A stretch of DNA of 34,935 nucleotides from Tistlia consotensis USBA 355. GTDB lineage: Bacteria; Pseudomonadota; Alphaproteobacteria; Kiloniellales; DSM-21159. A program made the position numbers and the translations under genes. Below the pieces are notes generated by a model that ran no database searches, was not told the origin of the DNA, and saw only the letters and a list, made by a program, of their open reading frames with translations. The DNA is taken from assembly GCF_900177295.1 (NCBI RefSeq), contig NZ_FWZX01000047.1, positions 1-34,935 of the forward strand, read 5' to 3'. Shown in pieces: positions 7,610 to 15,522 of the stretch (its first letter is position 1; each line of letters begins with the position of its first letter).

Positions 7610-8377
7610 TCAGCCCCTGAGGTCCGCCAGGTCGGCCGTGAGCGCCTTCTGATAGAGGCCGGCGTCGTAGTGGTAGCAGATCACCTTGAAGCCGCGGGCC
7701 ACGAGCCGCCTGCCCCAGTCGACGCTGCCGACGAAGGCGCCCGCGGGCTTCCCGGCGGCCTCGCAGGCGGCGAGGATGCGGTCGACGGCCTGGCCGAAGG
7801 GCTTGCTGTCGAACGCGCCCGGCGTGCCGACCGCGAAGGACAGGTCGGAGGGGCCGATGAAGGGCACGTCGACGCCCTCGACGGCGGCGATCGCCTCGAC
7901 GTTCGCCAGGCCGTCCGGCGTCTCGATCATCGGCATGACCAGGGTGCGGCGGTCGGCGACCGCGACCTTCTCGGCGAAGCCGCCGGGCCGGTAGTCGTCG
8001 TGGGCCGCGCCGAAGGCGGCGCCGCGCACGCCGGCCGGCGGGTAGCGGGTCCAGGAGACGATGCGCGCGGCCTGCTCGGCGCTGCCGACCATCGGCAGCA
8101 GCAGCCCGAGGGCGCCGAGGTCGAGCAGGCGGGCGACGCTCTCGTAGGTCTTCTGCAGCGGCCGCACGAAGGGCGTGACCGACAGGCCCCGGCAGGCCGC
8201 GACCTGGGCCTTGACGTCGGCCTCGCCGAGGCCGCTGTGCTCCAGGTCGTAGATCAGGAAGTCGGCGCCGGCCGCCGCGGCGATCGCCGGCAGCCCGGGC
8301 ACCGCGAAATCGAACACGAAGGTGCCGTACTGGGCCTGGCCGGCCGCCAGGGCCTGCTTCACCGGATTGTCGCGCAT
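7610..8377 (-). CDS. HpcH/HpaI aldolase / citrate-lyase-beta-like family protein
   Basis: Members of this TIM-barrel family make or break C-C bonds of 2-oxo acids through a divalent-metal enolate, as in 2-keto-3-deoxy-acid or 4-hydroxy-2-oxo-acid aldolases. The 255-residue protein shows DLEHSG with the catalytic His, PFVRP with the substrate Arg, the metal-binding Glu in PMIETPDGL and Asp in FIGPSDLSFA. Length is typical. GGGAGG lies just upstream of ATG 8377. It is followed by 226 bases before carbonic anhydrase, and a repeat-filled gap separates it from the binding protein upstream. The specific substrate cannot be told, and no pathway partner lies adjacent. Confidence 0.9.
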   Translation of the reverse strand: MRDNPVKQALAAGQAQYGTFVFDFAVPGLPAIAAAAGADFLIYDLEHSGLGEADVKAQVAACRGLSVTPFVRPLQKTYESVARLLDLGALGLLLPMVGSAEQAARIVSWTRYPPAGVRGAAFGAAHDDYRPGGFAEKVAVADRRTLVMPMIETPDGLANVEAIAAVEGVDVPFIGPSDLSFAVGTPGAFDSKPFGQAVDRILAACEAAGKPAGAFVGSVDWGRRLVARGFKVICYHYDAGLYQKALTADLADLRG

Positions 8378-8451
8378 CGCCGCCTCCCGCTCGTTTCCTG
8401 GTCGCGCGGGAGCTTAGCGCCCGGGCGGGCGGGGACGAAGCGCGGGTTTCA

Positions 8452-8611
8452 CACCTCTCCCGTTCGGGGAGAGGTCGGAGCGCGCGCAGCGCGGTCCGGG
8501 TGAGGGCCGCGCCCAGACGGCCGGGCCCGCACTGGCTGAGCCCGGTGAAGCGCCTGTGCCAGCCCTCACCCGAAACGCTGCGCGTTTCGACCTCTCCCCG
8601 GGGGAGAGGTG
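8452..8611. repeat. Dispersed palindromic repeat, CTCTCCCC/GGTGAGG type, inverted pair
   Basis: Two inverted arms, 8452-8506 and 8563-8611, each contain a small GAGAGG palindrome and an end reading GGGTGAGGG or CCCTCACCC. The same sequence family recurs at 13002-13131 and 18255-18396. It fills the gap between the aldolase and the binding-protein gene, just downstream of the latter's stop codon. Such elements commonly act as RNA hairpins at operon ends. Confidence 0.75.
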
Positions 8612-8618
8612 ACCGACC

Positions 8619-10184
8619 TCACGCCATCCACCAGCGCTCCATCGACTTCCAGCCGTCGAGGTTGCGGTTGGAGGCGAGCGCGCCGTGGGCGACGCGGGTC
8701 GAGCGGGCGTCGACGTACTGGGCGTAGACCGGGATGATCGTGCCGCCGTCGTCCCGCACGATCTCCTGCATCTCCCAGTACATCTGGCGCCGCCTGGCCT
8801 CGTCGAGCTCGGTGCGGGCCTCGACCAGCAGCCGGTTGAAGCGCTCGTTCTTCCAGTGGGTGTCGTTCCAGGGCGCGTCGGCGGCGTAGCCGGTCGTGAA
8901 CATCAGGTCCTCGGTCGGCCGGCCGCTCCAGAAGGCGGTGCAGAAGGGCTTCTTCAGCCAGACGTTGGACCAGTAGCCGTCCTTCGGCTCCTGGGCGACC
9001 TTGATCTCGATGCCGGCCGCGGCGGCCGAGGCCTGGAACAGCACGGCGGTGTCGACCGCGCCGGTGAAGGCGGTGTCGGAGCAGTGCAGGGTGACCGACA
9101 GCCTGTCCAGGCCGGCCTTCTTGAGGTGGAACTTCGCCTTGTCGGGATCGTAGGCGCGCTGCTCCATCCGGTCGTTGAAGTAGCGGTTGGCCGGCGTGAT
9201 CGGACTGTCGTTGCCGACGCGGCCGTAGCCTCGCATGATCTTCTCGACGATCTGCTTGCGGTCGATCGCGTACTTGAGGGCGAGGCGCACGTCGACGTCG
9301 TCGAAGGGCGCCACGTCGCAGAACATCGGCAGGGTGTAGTGCTCGGTGCCGGTGACCGCCTCGATCACCACGTCCTTGCGCCGCTTCATCAGGCCGACCG
9401 TGTCGAGGTCGACCGCGTCGATCGCCTCGACCTCGCCGGTCATCAGCGCGTTGGTGCGCGCCGCGGTGTCGTTGAGCGCCAGCGCCTCGACCCGGTCGAA
9501 GTGGGCGCGGCCCGGCTTCCAGTAGCCGGGATAGCGCTCGCCGGCATAGCGCACGCCGGGCTCCGCCTCGACCAGCTTGTAGCCGCCGGTGCCGACGCCG
9601 TCCTGCCAGTGGCTCTTGCCGTCGAGCGAGGGGAAGATGATGAAGAAGTACTCGGCGGTGACGTAGGGGAAGTCGGCGTTGCCGGTCTCCAGCGCGAACT
9701 CGACGGTGCGCCGGTCGCGCTTGCGGATCTCCTTGACCGCCTTGATCAGGGCCTTGCCCGAGGACTTGCTGTCGGGGCCCCGGTGGTAGTCGAAGGAGGC
9801 GATGACGTCGTCGGCCTCCAGGGTCTTGCCGTTGTGGAAGGTGACCCCATCGCGCAGCCTGAAGGTCCAGACGCTGGCGTCCTCGTTCGGCGTCCATTCC
9901 TCGGCGAGCTCCGGGACGGCGACGCCGTTCTCGTCGATCTCGGCCAGGCAGTTGCCGACCGCGCCGGTCATGAAGTGGTTGATCATGCCGGTGCCGTAGG
10001 TCGCCGGATCGAGGGATTCCGCGGTGTTGCCGCCGCGCAGGCCGAGCCGGAACAGGCCGCCCTGCTTCGGCATGCCGGCCGCCCCGGCGCCGCGCGGCAG
10101 CAGGCCGAGACCGGTGCCGGCGAGGGCGCCGGCGGCGGCGAGGCCCTGGTTGAAGCGGCGGCGGGTGATCCTCGGGTCGGTCAT
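8619..10184 (-). CDS. ABC transporter substrate-binding protein, family 5 (oligopeptide/nickel type), Tat-exported
   Basis: This is a periplasmic solute receptor of the DppA/OppA class. The 521-residue product begins with a twin-arginine signal (ITRRRFNQGL, about 5-14) and an Ala/Gly/Leu h-region ending near GAGA. It then shows the usual core: ESLDPATYG, AEEWTPNEDASVWTFRLRDG (typical of SBP_bac_5), FHNGK and a DVIAS segment. ATG 10184 has GGGAGAA upstream; the frame is open to 10427, but the extra 81 codons are Arg/Ser-rich and lack a start signal. No permease or ATPase genes lie nearby, so it is an orphan that must use components encoded elsewhere. The GlxA-type regulator lies 142 bases upstream on the same strand and may control it. 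The ligand is unknown. Confidence 0.9.
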   Translation of the reverse strand: MTDPRITRRRFNQGLAAAGALAGTGLGLLPRGAGAAGMPKQGGLFRLGLRGGNTAESLDPATYGTGMINHFMTGAVGNCLAEIDENGVAVPELAEEWTPNEDASVWTFRLRDGVTFHNGKTLEADDVIASFDYHRGPDSKSSGKALIKAVKEIRKRDRRTVEFALETGNADFPYVTAEYFFIIFPSLDGKSHWQDGVGTGGYKLVEAEPGVRYAGERYPGYWKPGRAHFDRVEALALNDTAARTNALMTGEVEAIDAVDLDTVGLMKRRKDVVIEAVTGTEHYTLPMFCDVAPFDDVDVRLALKYAIDRKQIVEKIMRGYGRVGNDSPITPANRYFNDRMEQRAYDPDKAKFHLKKAGLDRLSVTLHCSDTAFTGAVDTAVLFQASAAAAGIEIKVAQEPKDGYWSNVWLKKPFCTAFWSGRPTEDLMFTTGYAADAPWNDTHWKNERFNRLLVEARTELDEARRRQMYWEMQEIVRDDGGTIIPVYAQYVDARSTRVAHGALASNRNLDGWKSMERWWMA

Positions 10185-10326
10185 GGGCTGCTTCTCCCTG
10201 CTGGTTCGGTGCCTGCCGCCGTCGCGCCCCTCTGCCGGGGACGGCGCGGCGTCGCCCAAGCCTCCGCCGAAGCGCGCGGCCGCACTATGCATTCTGCCGC
10301 GCCGTTGCCGGCTCTTTGCCGCAACC

Positions 10327-11328
10327 TCAGGGCGCGTCGGCGACGACCGGCGCGTCGAGCCTGCGGCGGTCGGCGCTGGGCGCGACGCCGAAACGCTCGC
10401 GATAGGCCTGGCTGAAGCGCCCGGCATCGGCGAAGCCGCAGGCGAAGGCGATCTCGCTGACCTTCAGGGCGGTGCGGCGCACCAGGTCGCGGGCCCGGCG
10501 CAGCCGGATCGAGCGGTAGTAGCGGATCGGCGGCTCGCCGGTCGCGGCACGGAAGCGGCGCTCGAAGGAATCGCGGGAGAGCTCCAGCCGCCCGGCGATC
10601 TCCTCGGCGCGCAGCGGCGGCTCCATGTGCGATTCCATCAGGCCGATGGCCTTCAGCATCAGCGTGTCGGACAGGCCCGTGCGGGCGCGCAGCGAGAGGG
10701 TGCCGCGGTCGATCGAGCGGCGGGCGCGGTCGTGGACGAACCAGTCCGAGACTGCCGTCGCCAGCGCCAGGCCGTGGTCCTGCTCGATCATCTCCAGCGC
10801 CATGTCGAAGGCGCTGACTCCGCCGGCCGACGTGAAGCGGCGGGGCTCGACGACGAACAGCTCGGCGGTCAGGGCGACGGCCGGGAAGTTCTCGCGGAAC
10901 GAGGCCTCGCTCTCCCAGTGGATCGAGCAGCGGTGGCCGTCCAGCAGGCCGGCGCGGGCGATGAAGAAGGCGCCGTCGGCGACCGCGCCGACCTGGGCGC
11001 CGCGCCGGGCCTCGCGGCGCAGCCAGCTCCAGGCGCCCTGCGGCGCGATGCGGTCGGCGTCGCCGCCGGAGACGACGGCGATGCGGTCGAACTGCGGCTG
11101 GTCCTCGGGGCTGCAGGCGGCCTCGATGGTCAGGCCGTTGGAGGCCGCCACCGGGCCGGCCCGGAGGCCGACGATGGTCCAGCTGTAGGCCGGCCGGGCG
11201 CCCAGCGGGTTGGCGGCGCGGAACGGCTCGAGGAAGGCGCTGAACGCCATCATCGGGAAGTTCGGCAGCGCCAGCACGCCGATCCGGGGGCGCTTCGCCG
11301 TCTGCTCAGGAGTTGCCGCCGTGGCCAT
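10327..11328 (-). CDS. GlxA-family transcriptional regulator (DJ-1/PfpI-like domain plus AraC HTH)
   Basis: This 333-residue regulator has a glutamine-amidotransferase-like N-terminal domain (about 14-190, PRIGVLALPNFPMMAFS onwards) and a C-terminal AraC/XylS domain. Two helix-turn-helices are visible: LRAEEIAGRLELSRDSFERR, and KVSEIAFACGFADAGRFSQ with the following YRERFG. The class includes GbdR (glycine betaine), CdhR (carnitine), SouR and ArgR, which activate catabolic operons in response to amines. Ligand specificity cannot be read from the sequence. The downstream orphan binding protein and the betaine-related genes at 14-18 kb are candidate targets. The upstream gap carries a G-rich tandem repeat. 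Confidence 0.9.
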   Translation of the reverse strand: MATAATPEQTAKRPRIGVLALPNFPMMAFSAFLEPFRAANPLGARPAYSWTIVGLRAGPVAASNGLTIEAACSPEDQPQFDRIAVVSGGDADRIAPQGAWSWLRREARRGAQVGAVADGAFFIARAGLLDGHRCSIHWESEASFRENFPAVALTAELFVVEPRRFTSAGGVSAFDMALEMIEQDHGLALATAVSDWFVHDRARRSIDRGTLSLRARTGLSDTLMLKAIGLMESHMEPPLRAEEIAGRLELSRDSFERRFRAATGEPPIRYYRSIRLRRARDLVRRTALKVSEIAFACGFADAGRFSQAYRERFGVAPSADRRRLDAPVVADAP

Positions 11329-11424
11329 CCTACCCGCTCCGCCGGTCCGGGTTCTGGAGCGACTTGCGCGGAGGGCAGCTTAGCGGGCCCCGGCCGCCCG
11401 GGAAATCGCCGTTGCCAGGGGCGG

Positions 11425-11466
11425 GCGGGGAGGAGGAGGGGGGCGGGGAGGAGGAGGGGGGCGGGG
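11425..11466. repeat. G-rich tandem repeat, two 18-base units plus a partial third
   Basis: The unit GCGGGGAGGAGGAGGGGG occupies 11425-11442 and 11443-11460, followed by GCGGGG at 11461-11466. The plus strand is almost pure purine with many G-runs, so a G-quadruplex or triplex is possible. It lies between the stop of the PAS gene and the start of the GlxA regulator, both on the minus strand. Confidence 0.85.
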
Positions 11467-11477
11467 CGGCGGCCGCG

Positions 11478-12011
11478 CTACTCGACGGCGCCGAAGCCGA
11501 GCAGGTGGGTGACCCGGCCGTCCTCGATCAGCGGCAGCCGCAGGCTGACGACCGCGCGCCAGGCGCGGCCGATGTGATCCAGGGACCAGCCGCTGCAGAC
11601 CGGCCGTCCCTGGCCGACGCAGAGCGCGTCCCGGCGCTGCCAGCGGGCGCGCAGCGCCTCGGGGAAGCCGGCGCTGACCTCGTCGAGGTAGCGGCCGGTC
11701 GAGTCGTAGCCGATGCCGGCGGCGATGCCGGTGCCGATCAGGCGGTAGCGCAGGCGGCCGGTCTCCGGCTCGACCTCGATCAGGAAGACCTGGGCCAGCA
11801 GGCGGCCGAGCTCCTCGGGCAGGACGTCGGCCCGGCGCGGCGGGCGGCCGTCGCGCCAGTGCGCCAGCCAGTAGTCGAAGAAGAGGCGCCCGTCACGTCT
11901 CGGCAGGGCCGTGCCGAAGGCGGCGAGCTCGTCCAGGCTGACGGCGGGGTCGAGGCACGACGGCCCCGCGAAGTCACCCAGTTCCACCTGCTGGACCCGT
12001 GCATCCATCAT
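11478..12011 (-). CDS. PAS domain protein (PAS_5 family)
   Basis: This 177-residue protein resembles the alphaproteobacterial PAS_5 proteins. It has a FFDYWLAHWRDGRPPRRADV segment and then LPEELGRLLAQVFLIEVE, RLRYRLIGTGI and the closing GRYLDE motif. It has no output domain, membrane segment or signal peptide, so it is probably a stand-alone cytosolic sensor or a partner of another regulator. ATG 12011 is immediately followed by a second Met codon that could serve instead. The gene is divergent from bioY across 376 bases. Ligand and function are unknown. Confidence 0.8.
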   Translation of the reverse strand: MMDARVQQVELGDFAGPSCLDPAVSLDELAAFGTALPRRDGRLFFDYWLAHWRDGRPPRRADVLPEELGRLLAQVFLIEVEPETGRLRYRLIGTGIAAGIGYDSTGRYLDEVSAGFPEALRARWQRRDALCVGQGRPVCSGWSLDHIGRAWRAVVSLRLPLIEDGRVTHLLGFGAVE

Positions 12012-12387
12012 GACCTTCCGACGGGCGCCCGGCGCCGCCCGATTCCTTGCCGTCGTCTTGCGGGAACGAGGACGGCGCCGCTGTCGAGGCGGCGCCGTTC
12101 ACCGAGTACTTACCCGTGACAAGTGGCGGCGCCAAATCGTTTGCAAGGCGTTTACCAAAAAAGCACGAAACGGGAGGACTTCGAGAGGGCTCCCGGAACA
12201 GTCGTTCGGGAAACCGGCCCGGAGCGGCATTTGATTTCGCCCGGAGCGGAGCGTCGCGGCCGGTCGGGCGGCCGTCGAAGCCGCGCGCATGGCTGGGGAG
12301 ACGGTGCGGCTCGGCCGTTGCGCAACGCGCGCGGCCTGTGCCAAAGCTAGCCGCTCCAGTTTCCGCCGAACGAGGGGAGTGCCGCCC
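12012..12387. other. Divergent intergenic region between the PAS gene and bioY
   Basis: These 376 bases hold no credible gene; a 75-codon plus-strand frame has no family resemblance. It contains the perfect hairpin at 12072-12098 and a locally A+T-richer patch around 12125-12180 that could hold promoters for either gene, but I cannot assign clear -35/-10 pairs. No BioR-type TTAT..ATAA palindrome is visible before bioY. Confidence 0.5.
12072..12098. promoter_or_regulatory. Perfect 10-bp hairpin upstream of the PAS gene
   Basis: ACGGCGCCGC (12072-12081) and GCGGCGCCGT (12089-12098) are exact inverted arms around a seven-base loop. No T-run follows on either strand, so it is not a classical terminator. 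It sits 61 bases upstream of the PAS start and would fall in that gene's leader, or be a binding site. Confidence 0.5.
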
Positions 12388-12981
12388 GTGGCCGATATCC
12401 GCCTGTCCAACGTCTCGCTGCTCCAGGCTGCCTGGCCGGTCCAGGGCGCCCAGCAGCGCGTCCTGCGCGACCTCCTGATGATCGTCGCCGGCTCGATCCT
12501 GCTGACCGTCTCGGCGAAGATCCAGGTGCCCTTCTGGCCGGTGCCGATGACCATGCAGACCTACGCGGTGATCCTGCTCGGCGCGGTCCTGGGCTGGCGC
12601 GTCGGCACGGCCAGCGTGCTGCTCTATCTCGCCGAAGGCGCGATCGGCCTGCCGGTCTTCGCCGCCGGCGGCGGGCTCGCCTACTTCGCCGGCCCGACCG
12701 CCGGCTACCTGGTCGGCTTCGCGCTCAGCGCCCTGCTGGTCGGCCTGCTGGCCGCGCGCGGCTGGGACCGGCGCCTGCCGACCGCCCTGCTGATGATGGC
12801 CGCCGGCACCGTCGTGATCCTGGCGCTCGGCGTCGCCTGGCTGTCGGTCTTCCTGGGCAGCCTCGACAAGGCGGTCGCCGCCGGCCTGACGCCCTTCCTG
12901 CTCGGCGCCGTCTTCAAGACCGCTCTCGCCGCCCTGACCGCGCCGCTCGGCTGGAAGCTGGTGCAGCGCCTGCGGGGGTAG
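12388..12981 (+). CDS. bioY: BioY, biotin-binding S component of an ECF transporter
   Basis: BioY is the membrane biotin-capture subunit of the BioMNY energy-coupling-factor transporter. The 197-residue product has about six hydrophobic helices and the family hallmarks PFWPVPMTMQTY, LLGAVLGWRVG, LYLAEGAIGLPVFA and GPTAGYLVGF. GTG 12388 is chosen because GGGGAG lies nine bases upstream and the product then has family length; the frame is open to ATG 12289, but those residues are not BioY-like. No bioM or bioN is adjacent, so this is a solitary BioY, a form known to take up biotin alone or with shared ECF modules. A strong hairpin follows the stop by 20 bases. Confidence 0.92.
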   Translation: MADIRLSNVSLLQAAWPVQGAQQRVLRDLLMIVAGSILLTVSAKIQVPFWPVPMTMQTYAVILLGAVLGWRVGTASVLLYLAEGAIGLPVFAAGGGLAYFAGPTAGYLVGFALSALLVGLLAARGWDRRLPTALLMMAAGTVVILALGVAWLSVFLGSLDKAVAAGLTPFLLGAVFKTALAALTAPLGWKLVQRLRG

Positions 12982-13001
12982 GGCGCCCAAACCCACAAGT
13001 T

Positions 13002-13131
13002 CCCTCTCCGCCCCCGGGGGGCGGAGAGGGCAGGGAGAGGTGGGGCGATCCTTCCGCTCCGTCTGCGCTGCGTCGACGGCGCGCCCCCACCTCACCCCGA
13101 CCCTCTCCCCCCCAAGGGGGCGGAGAGGGGG
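13002..13131. repeat. Dispersed palindromic repeat, CTCTCCCC/GGTGAGG type; includes a hairpin just after bioY
   Basis: The first part, 13002-13030, is a perfect 14-bp stem (CCCTCTCCGCCCCC with its complement) around a single G, 20 bases after the bioY stop, and may end that transcript. A related inverted copy lies at 13084-13131, ending 26 bases before the next gene. Family members also lie at 8452-8611 and 18255-18396. Confidence 0.75.
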
Positions 13132-13157
13132 CTTCTCCGCGTCGCAGGGAGGAAGCC

Positions 13158-14180
13158 ATGAGACGAACGATCGGTCTGCTGTTCGGCCTGAGTCTTGCAG
13201 CCCTGCCCCTGGCGGCGCGGGCCTACGACTGGGCTGAGGCGGCGGGGGACGATCCCCAGTTCGCCGCCTCCAAGGCGATCTGCCGCCGGCTGCAGGGCCT
13301 CGAGGCGCCGCCGGCCGACCGGCCGGACGCGGCGATGGCGGCGCAACTGAAGGACTGCAGCTCCGAGACGCTCTACTACGGCATCGGCGTGCCGGCCGAT
13401 CCGGAGAGGGCGCGGCTCTGCGCCTTCGTCGAGCAGCAGAAGGACCTCGGCGGGCTCGGCGGCACGGCGATGCTGATGACGGTCTATGCCAACGGCCTGG
13501 GGGCGAGGCGTGACCTCGACCTCGCGACCGCCTACGCCTGCCGGATCGAGGGCGCCCCGGCCGAGTCGGACGGCCGGGTCCTGCACCTGCAGCGCCTGAA
13601 GGCCGAGGGCTGGGACGGGCACGACTTCAGCTTCTGCGACGACATCACCAGCGGCTATGCCGGCGGGCTCTGCGCGGTCCACGCGGCAGCCATCGAGGAC
13701 GCGAAGCGCGCGCAGGCGGCGGCCGGCCTGACGCAGGGCTGGAGTGCCGCCGAGACGCGGGCCTTCGCCACCCTGCAGAAGGCGAAGGACGCCTACATCT
13801 CGACCAGCGTCGACAACGAGGTCGACCTCAGCGGCACCGCCCGGGTCGCCTTCGAGGTCGAGCAGCAGCAGGCGCTGGAAGAGCAGTTCCTGGCGACGCT
13901 GAAGCAGCTCGAGGCGGGAGCGGCGCCCCACGAGGCCGCTTCCTACGCGGCCGCGGACCAGCGGCTCAACCTGCTCTGGAAGCAGGTCATGGCGGCCGAG
14001 GACCCCTTCTGGGGCACGGTCACCAAGGAAGGCATCCGCACCGCCCAGCGCGCCTGGCTGCGCTACCGCGACGCCTGGGTCGCCTTCGCGGCCGTCAGGT
14101 TCCCCGGGATCCCGGCCGACGACCTGCGCGCGCTGCTGACCGAGCAGCGCAGCAAGCTGCTCGAGGACTTCGCCGGTTAG
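13158..14180 (+). CDS. Secreted protein with Sel1-like repeats and a C-terminal LprI/DUF1311 domain
   Basis: The 340-residue product starts with a clear Sec signal peptide (MRR, then a Leu/Ala-rich stretch ending ARA at about 20-22), so it should be periplasmic. Residues about 70-140 contain Sel1-like helices (YYGIGVPADPERARLC, YANGLGARRDLDLATAYAC). Residues about 250-335 form an LprI-type DUF1311 domain with the AQRAWLRYRDAWVAF motif. LprI of Mycobacterium inhibits lysozyme, but most DUF1311 proteins are uncharacterised. Several Cys residues could form disulfides. GGGAGGA lies before ATG 13158. It stands alone, converging with the M24 gene that ends 14 bases away. A role in the envelope is inference. 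Confidence 0.75.
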   Translation: MRRTIGLLFGLSLAALPLAARAYDWAEAAGDDPQFAASKAICRRLQGLEAPPADRPDAAMAAQLKDCSSETLYYGIGVPADPERARLCAFVEQQKDLGGLGGTAMLMTVYANGLGARRDLDLATAYACRIEGAPAESDGRVLHLQRLKAEGWDGHDFSFCDDITSGYAGGLCAVHAAAIEDAKRAQAAAGLTQGWSAAETRAFATLQKAKDAYISTSVDNEVDLSGTARVAFEVEQQQALEEQFLATLKQLEAGAAPHEAASYAAADQRLNLLWKQVMAAEDPFWGTVTKEGIRTAQRAWLRYRDAWVAFAAVRFPGIPADDLRALLTEQRSKLLEDFAG

Positions 14181-14194
14181 GACCGGCCCGCCGG

Positions 14195-15367
14195 TCAGCG
14201 CTTGACGATCAGCTCGCGCGGCGTCGTGCAGAAGGGCTCGGCGCCGCGCTCGATGACCCGGAAGCATTCCGAGATCTCGATGCCCCAGTCGTCCTGCCAG
14301 ATGCCCGGGATCAGGTGGATCGTCATGTCGGGCTTCAGCTCGGTCGTGTCGCCGGGCCTGAGCGACAGGGTGTGCTCGCCCCAGTCGGGCGGGTAGTTCA
14401 GGCCGCAGGAATAGCCGATCCGCGATTCCTTGAGCAGGCCGCCCCTGGCCACGGTCTCGCGCCAGGCCCGCTCGACCGCCTCGGCGGTGGCGCCGGGCCT
14501 GGCGGCCGCGAGCGCCGCCTCGATGCCCTCGACGACCCACTTGGCGGCCTCGGCCAGACGCTGCGGCGGGCTGCCCAGGAACAGGGTGCGCGCCTGCGGG
14601 CAGTGGTAGCGCAGGCGGCAGCCGGCGAGCTCCAGGATCGTCGCCTCGCCGCTCCTGAAGGGCGCGTCGCTCCAGGTCAGGTGCGGCGTCGAGGTGCCGA
14701 GGCCGGTCGGCAGCATCGGCACGATCGCCGGGTAGTCGCCGCCGAACTCCGGCGTGCCGGAGACCGCGGCGCGGTAGATCGCCGCCGCGGCGTCGCACTG
14801 GCGCACGCCCGGGTCGATCGACTCGATCGCCGTCGACATGACCAGGTCCATGATCTCGCCGGCCTGCTGCATCAGCGCAATCTCGGCCGGCGACTTGACG
14901 ATGCGCAGCCAGTTGACCAGCAGGTCGGCGTCCTGGAAGGAGGCGTTGGGCAGCGCGCCCTGCAGGGCGCCGAGCGCGCGCGGCGAGAAGTAGTAGCTGT
15001 CGGTCTCGACGCCGATCCGCTTGCCGCCGAGGCCGTAGCCCTCCAGCACCTGGCCGGCCCAGCCCATCGGGTGCTTGAGCGGGGTCTGCACGTAGTCGTC
15101 GGGGTAGGGGTGGATGTGCTCCGGCTTCAGGAAGGTCGTGACGCGCGCGCCGTTGACGTCGATGCCCCGGCCGATCCACAGCGGCTGCTCCAGCTCCTGG
15201 CCGATCACGACGCACTGCGGCGTGTAGAAGGACCAGCCGTCGTAGCCGGTCAGCCAGTGCATGTTGGCGACGTCGGTGACGACCAGGGCATCGAGCCCGC
15301 GCGCCGCCATCTCGGCCTTGGTGCGCGCGATGCGCGCCTCGTATTCTGCCTGCTCGAAGGTCGCCAT
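14195..15367 (-). CDS. doeA: M24-family hydrolase resembling ectoine hydrolase DoeA / creatinase
   Basis: DoeA opens the ectoine ring to N-acetyl-diaminobutyrate; creatinase is a structural relative. The 390-residue product has the creatinase N-terminal domain (GLDALVVTDVANMHWLTGYD near 24-43) and a pita-bread C-terminal domain. The Asp ligands of metallo-M24 peptidases are missing: the strand reads ILELAGCRLRY (244-254) then CPQARTL, as in the metal-independent members. A His in the WGEHT region and Glu in GIEISECFRV remain. ATG 15367 has GGAG upstream and gives family length. No doeB or ectoine uptake genes lie adjacent; instead it is divergent from an esterase and the TmpAB-like pair, so another amide of a small solute is possible. 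The symbol is tentative. Confidence 0.65.
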   Translation of the reverse strand: MATFEQAEYEARIARTKAEMAARGLDALVVTDVANMHWLTGYDGWSFYTPQCVVIGQELEQPLWIGRGIDVNGARVTTFLKPEHIHPYPDDYVQTPLKHPMGWAGQVLEGYGLGGKRIGVETDSYYFSPRALGALQGALPNASFQDADLLVNWLRIVKSPAEIALMQQAGEIMDLVMSTAIESIDPGVRQCDAAAAIYRAAVSGTPEFGGDYPAIVPMLPTGLGTSTPHLTWSDAPFRSGEATILELAGCRLRYHCPQARTLFLGSPPQRLAEAAKWVVEGIEAALAAARPGATAEAVERAWRETVARGGLLKESRIGYSCGLNYPPDWGEHTLSLRPGDTTELKPDMTIHLIPGIWQDDWGIEISECFRVIERGAEPFCTTPRELIVKR

Positions 15368-15522
15368 GCCCTGCTCCGCAATTGCGTTCCTCGAACCAAA
15401 CCACAGCGCTGCGGCGTCGGACCAGCGCGATGCATCCCGCGCCCGGCGGGTTTTGCGTGCCGAAAGGCGCGCGCCGGGCGACACTGCAGCCGGCGAGTCG
15501 AGATCACGGAAGGAGAGGCATC

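Noticed and set aside
12123-12350. 75-codon frame in the PAS-bioY gap
   Set aside because: It has no ribosome-binding site, no recognisable sequence, and overlaps other equally open frames in G+C-rich DNA.
13092-15404. 770-codon minus-strand frame
   Set aside because: It is an out-of-frame shadow of the M24 gene and antisense of the LprI-like gene, with Arg/Ala-rich composition and no family motif.
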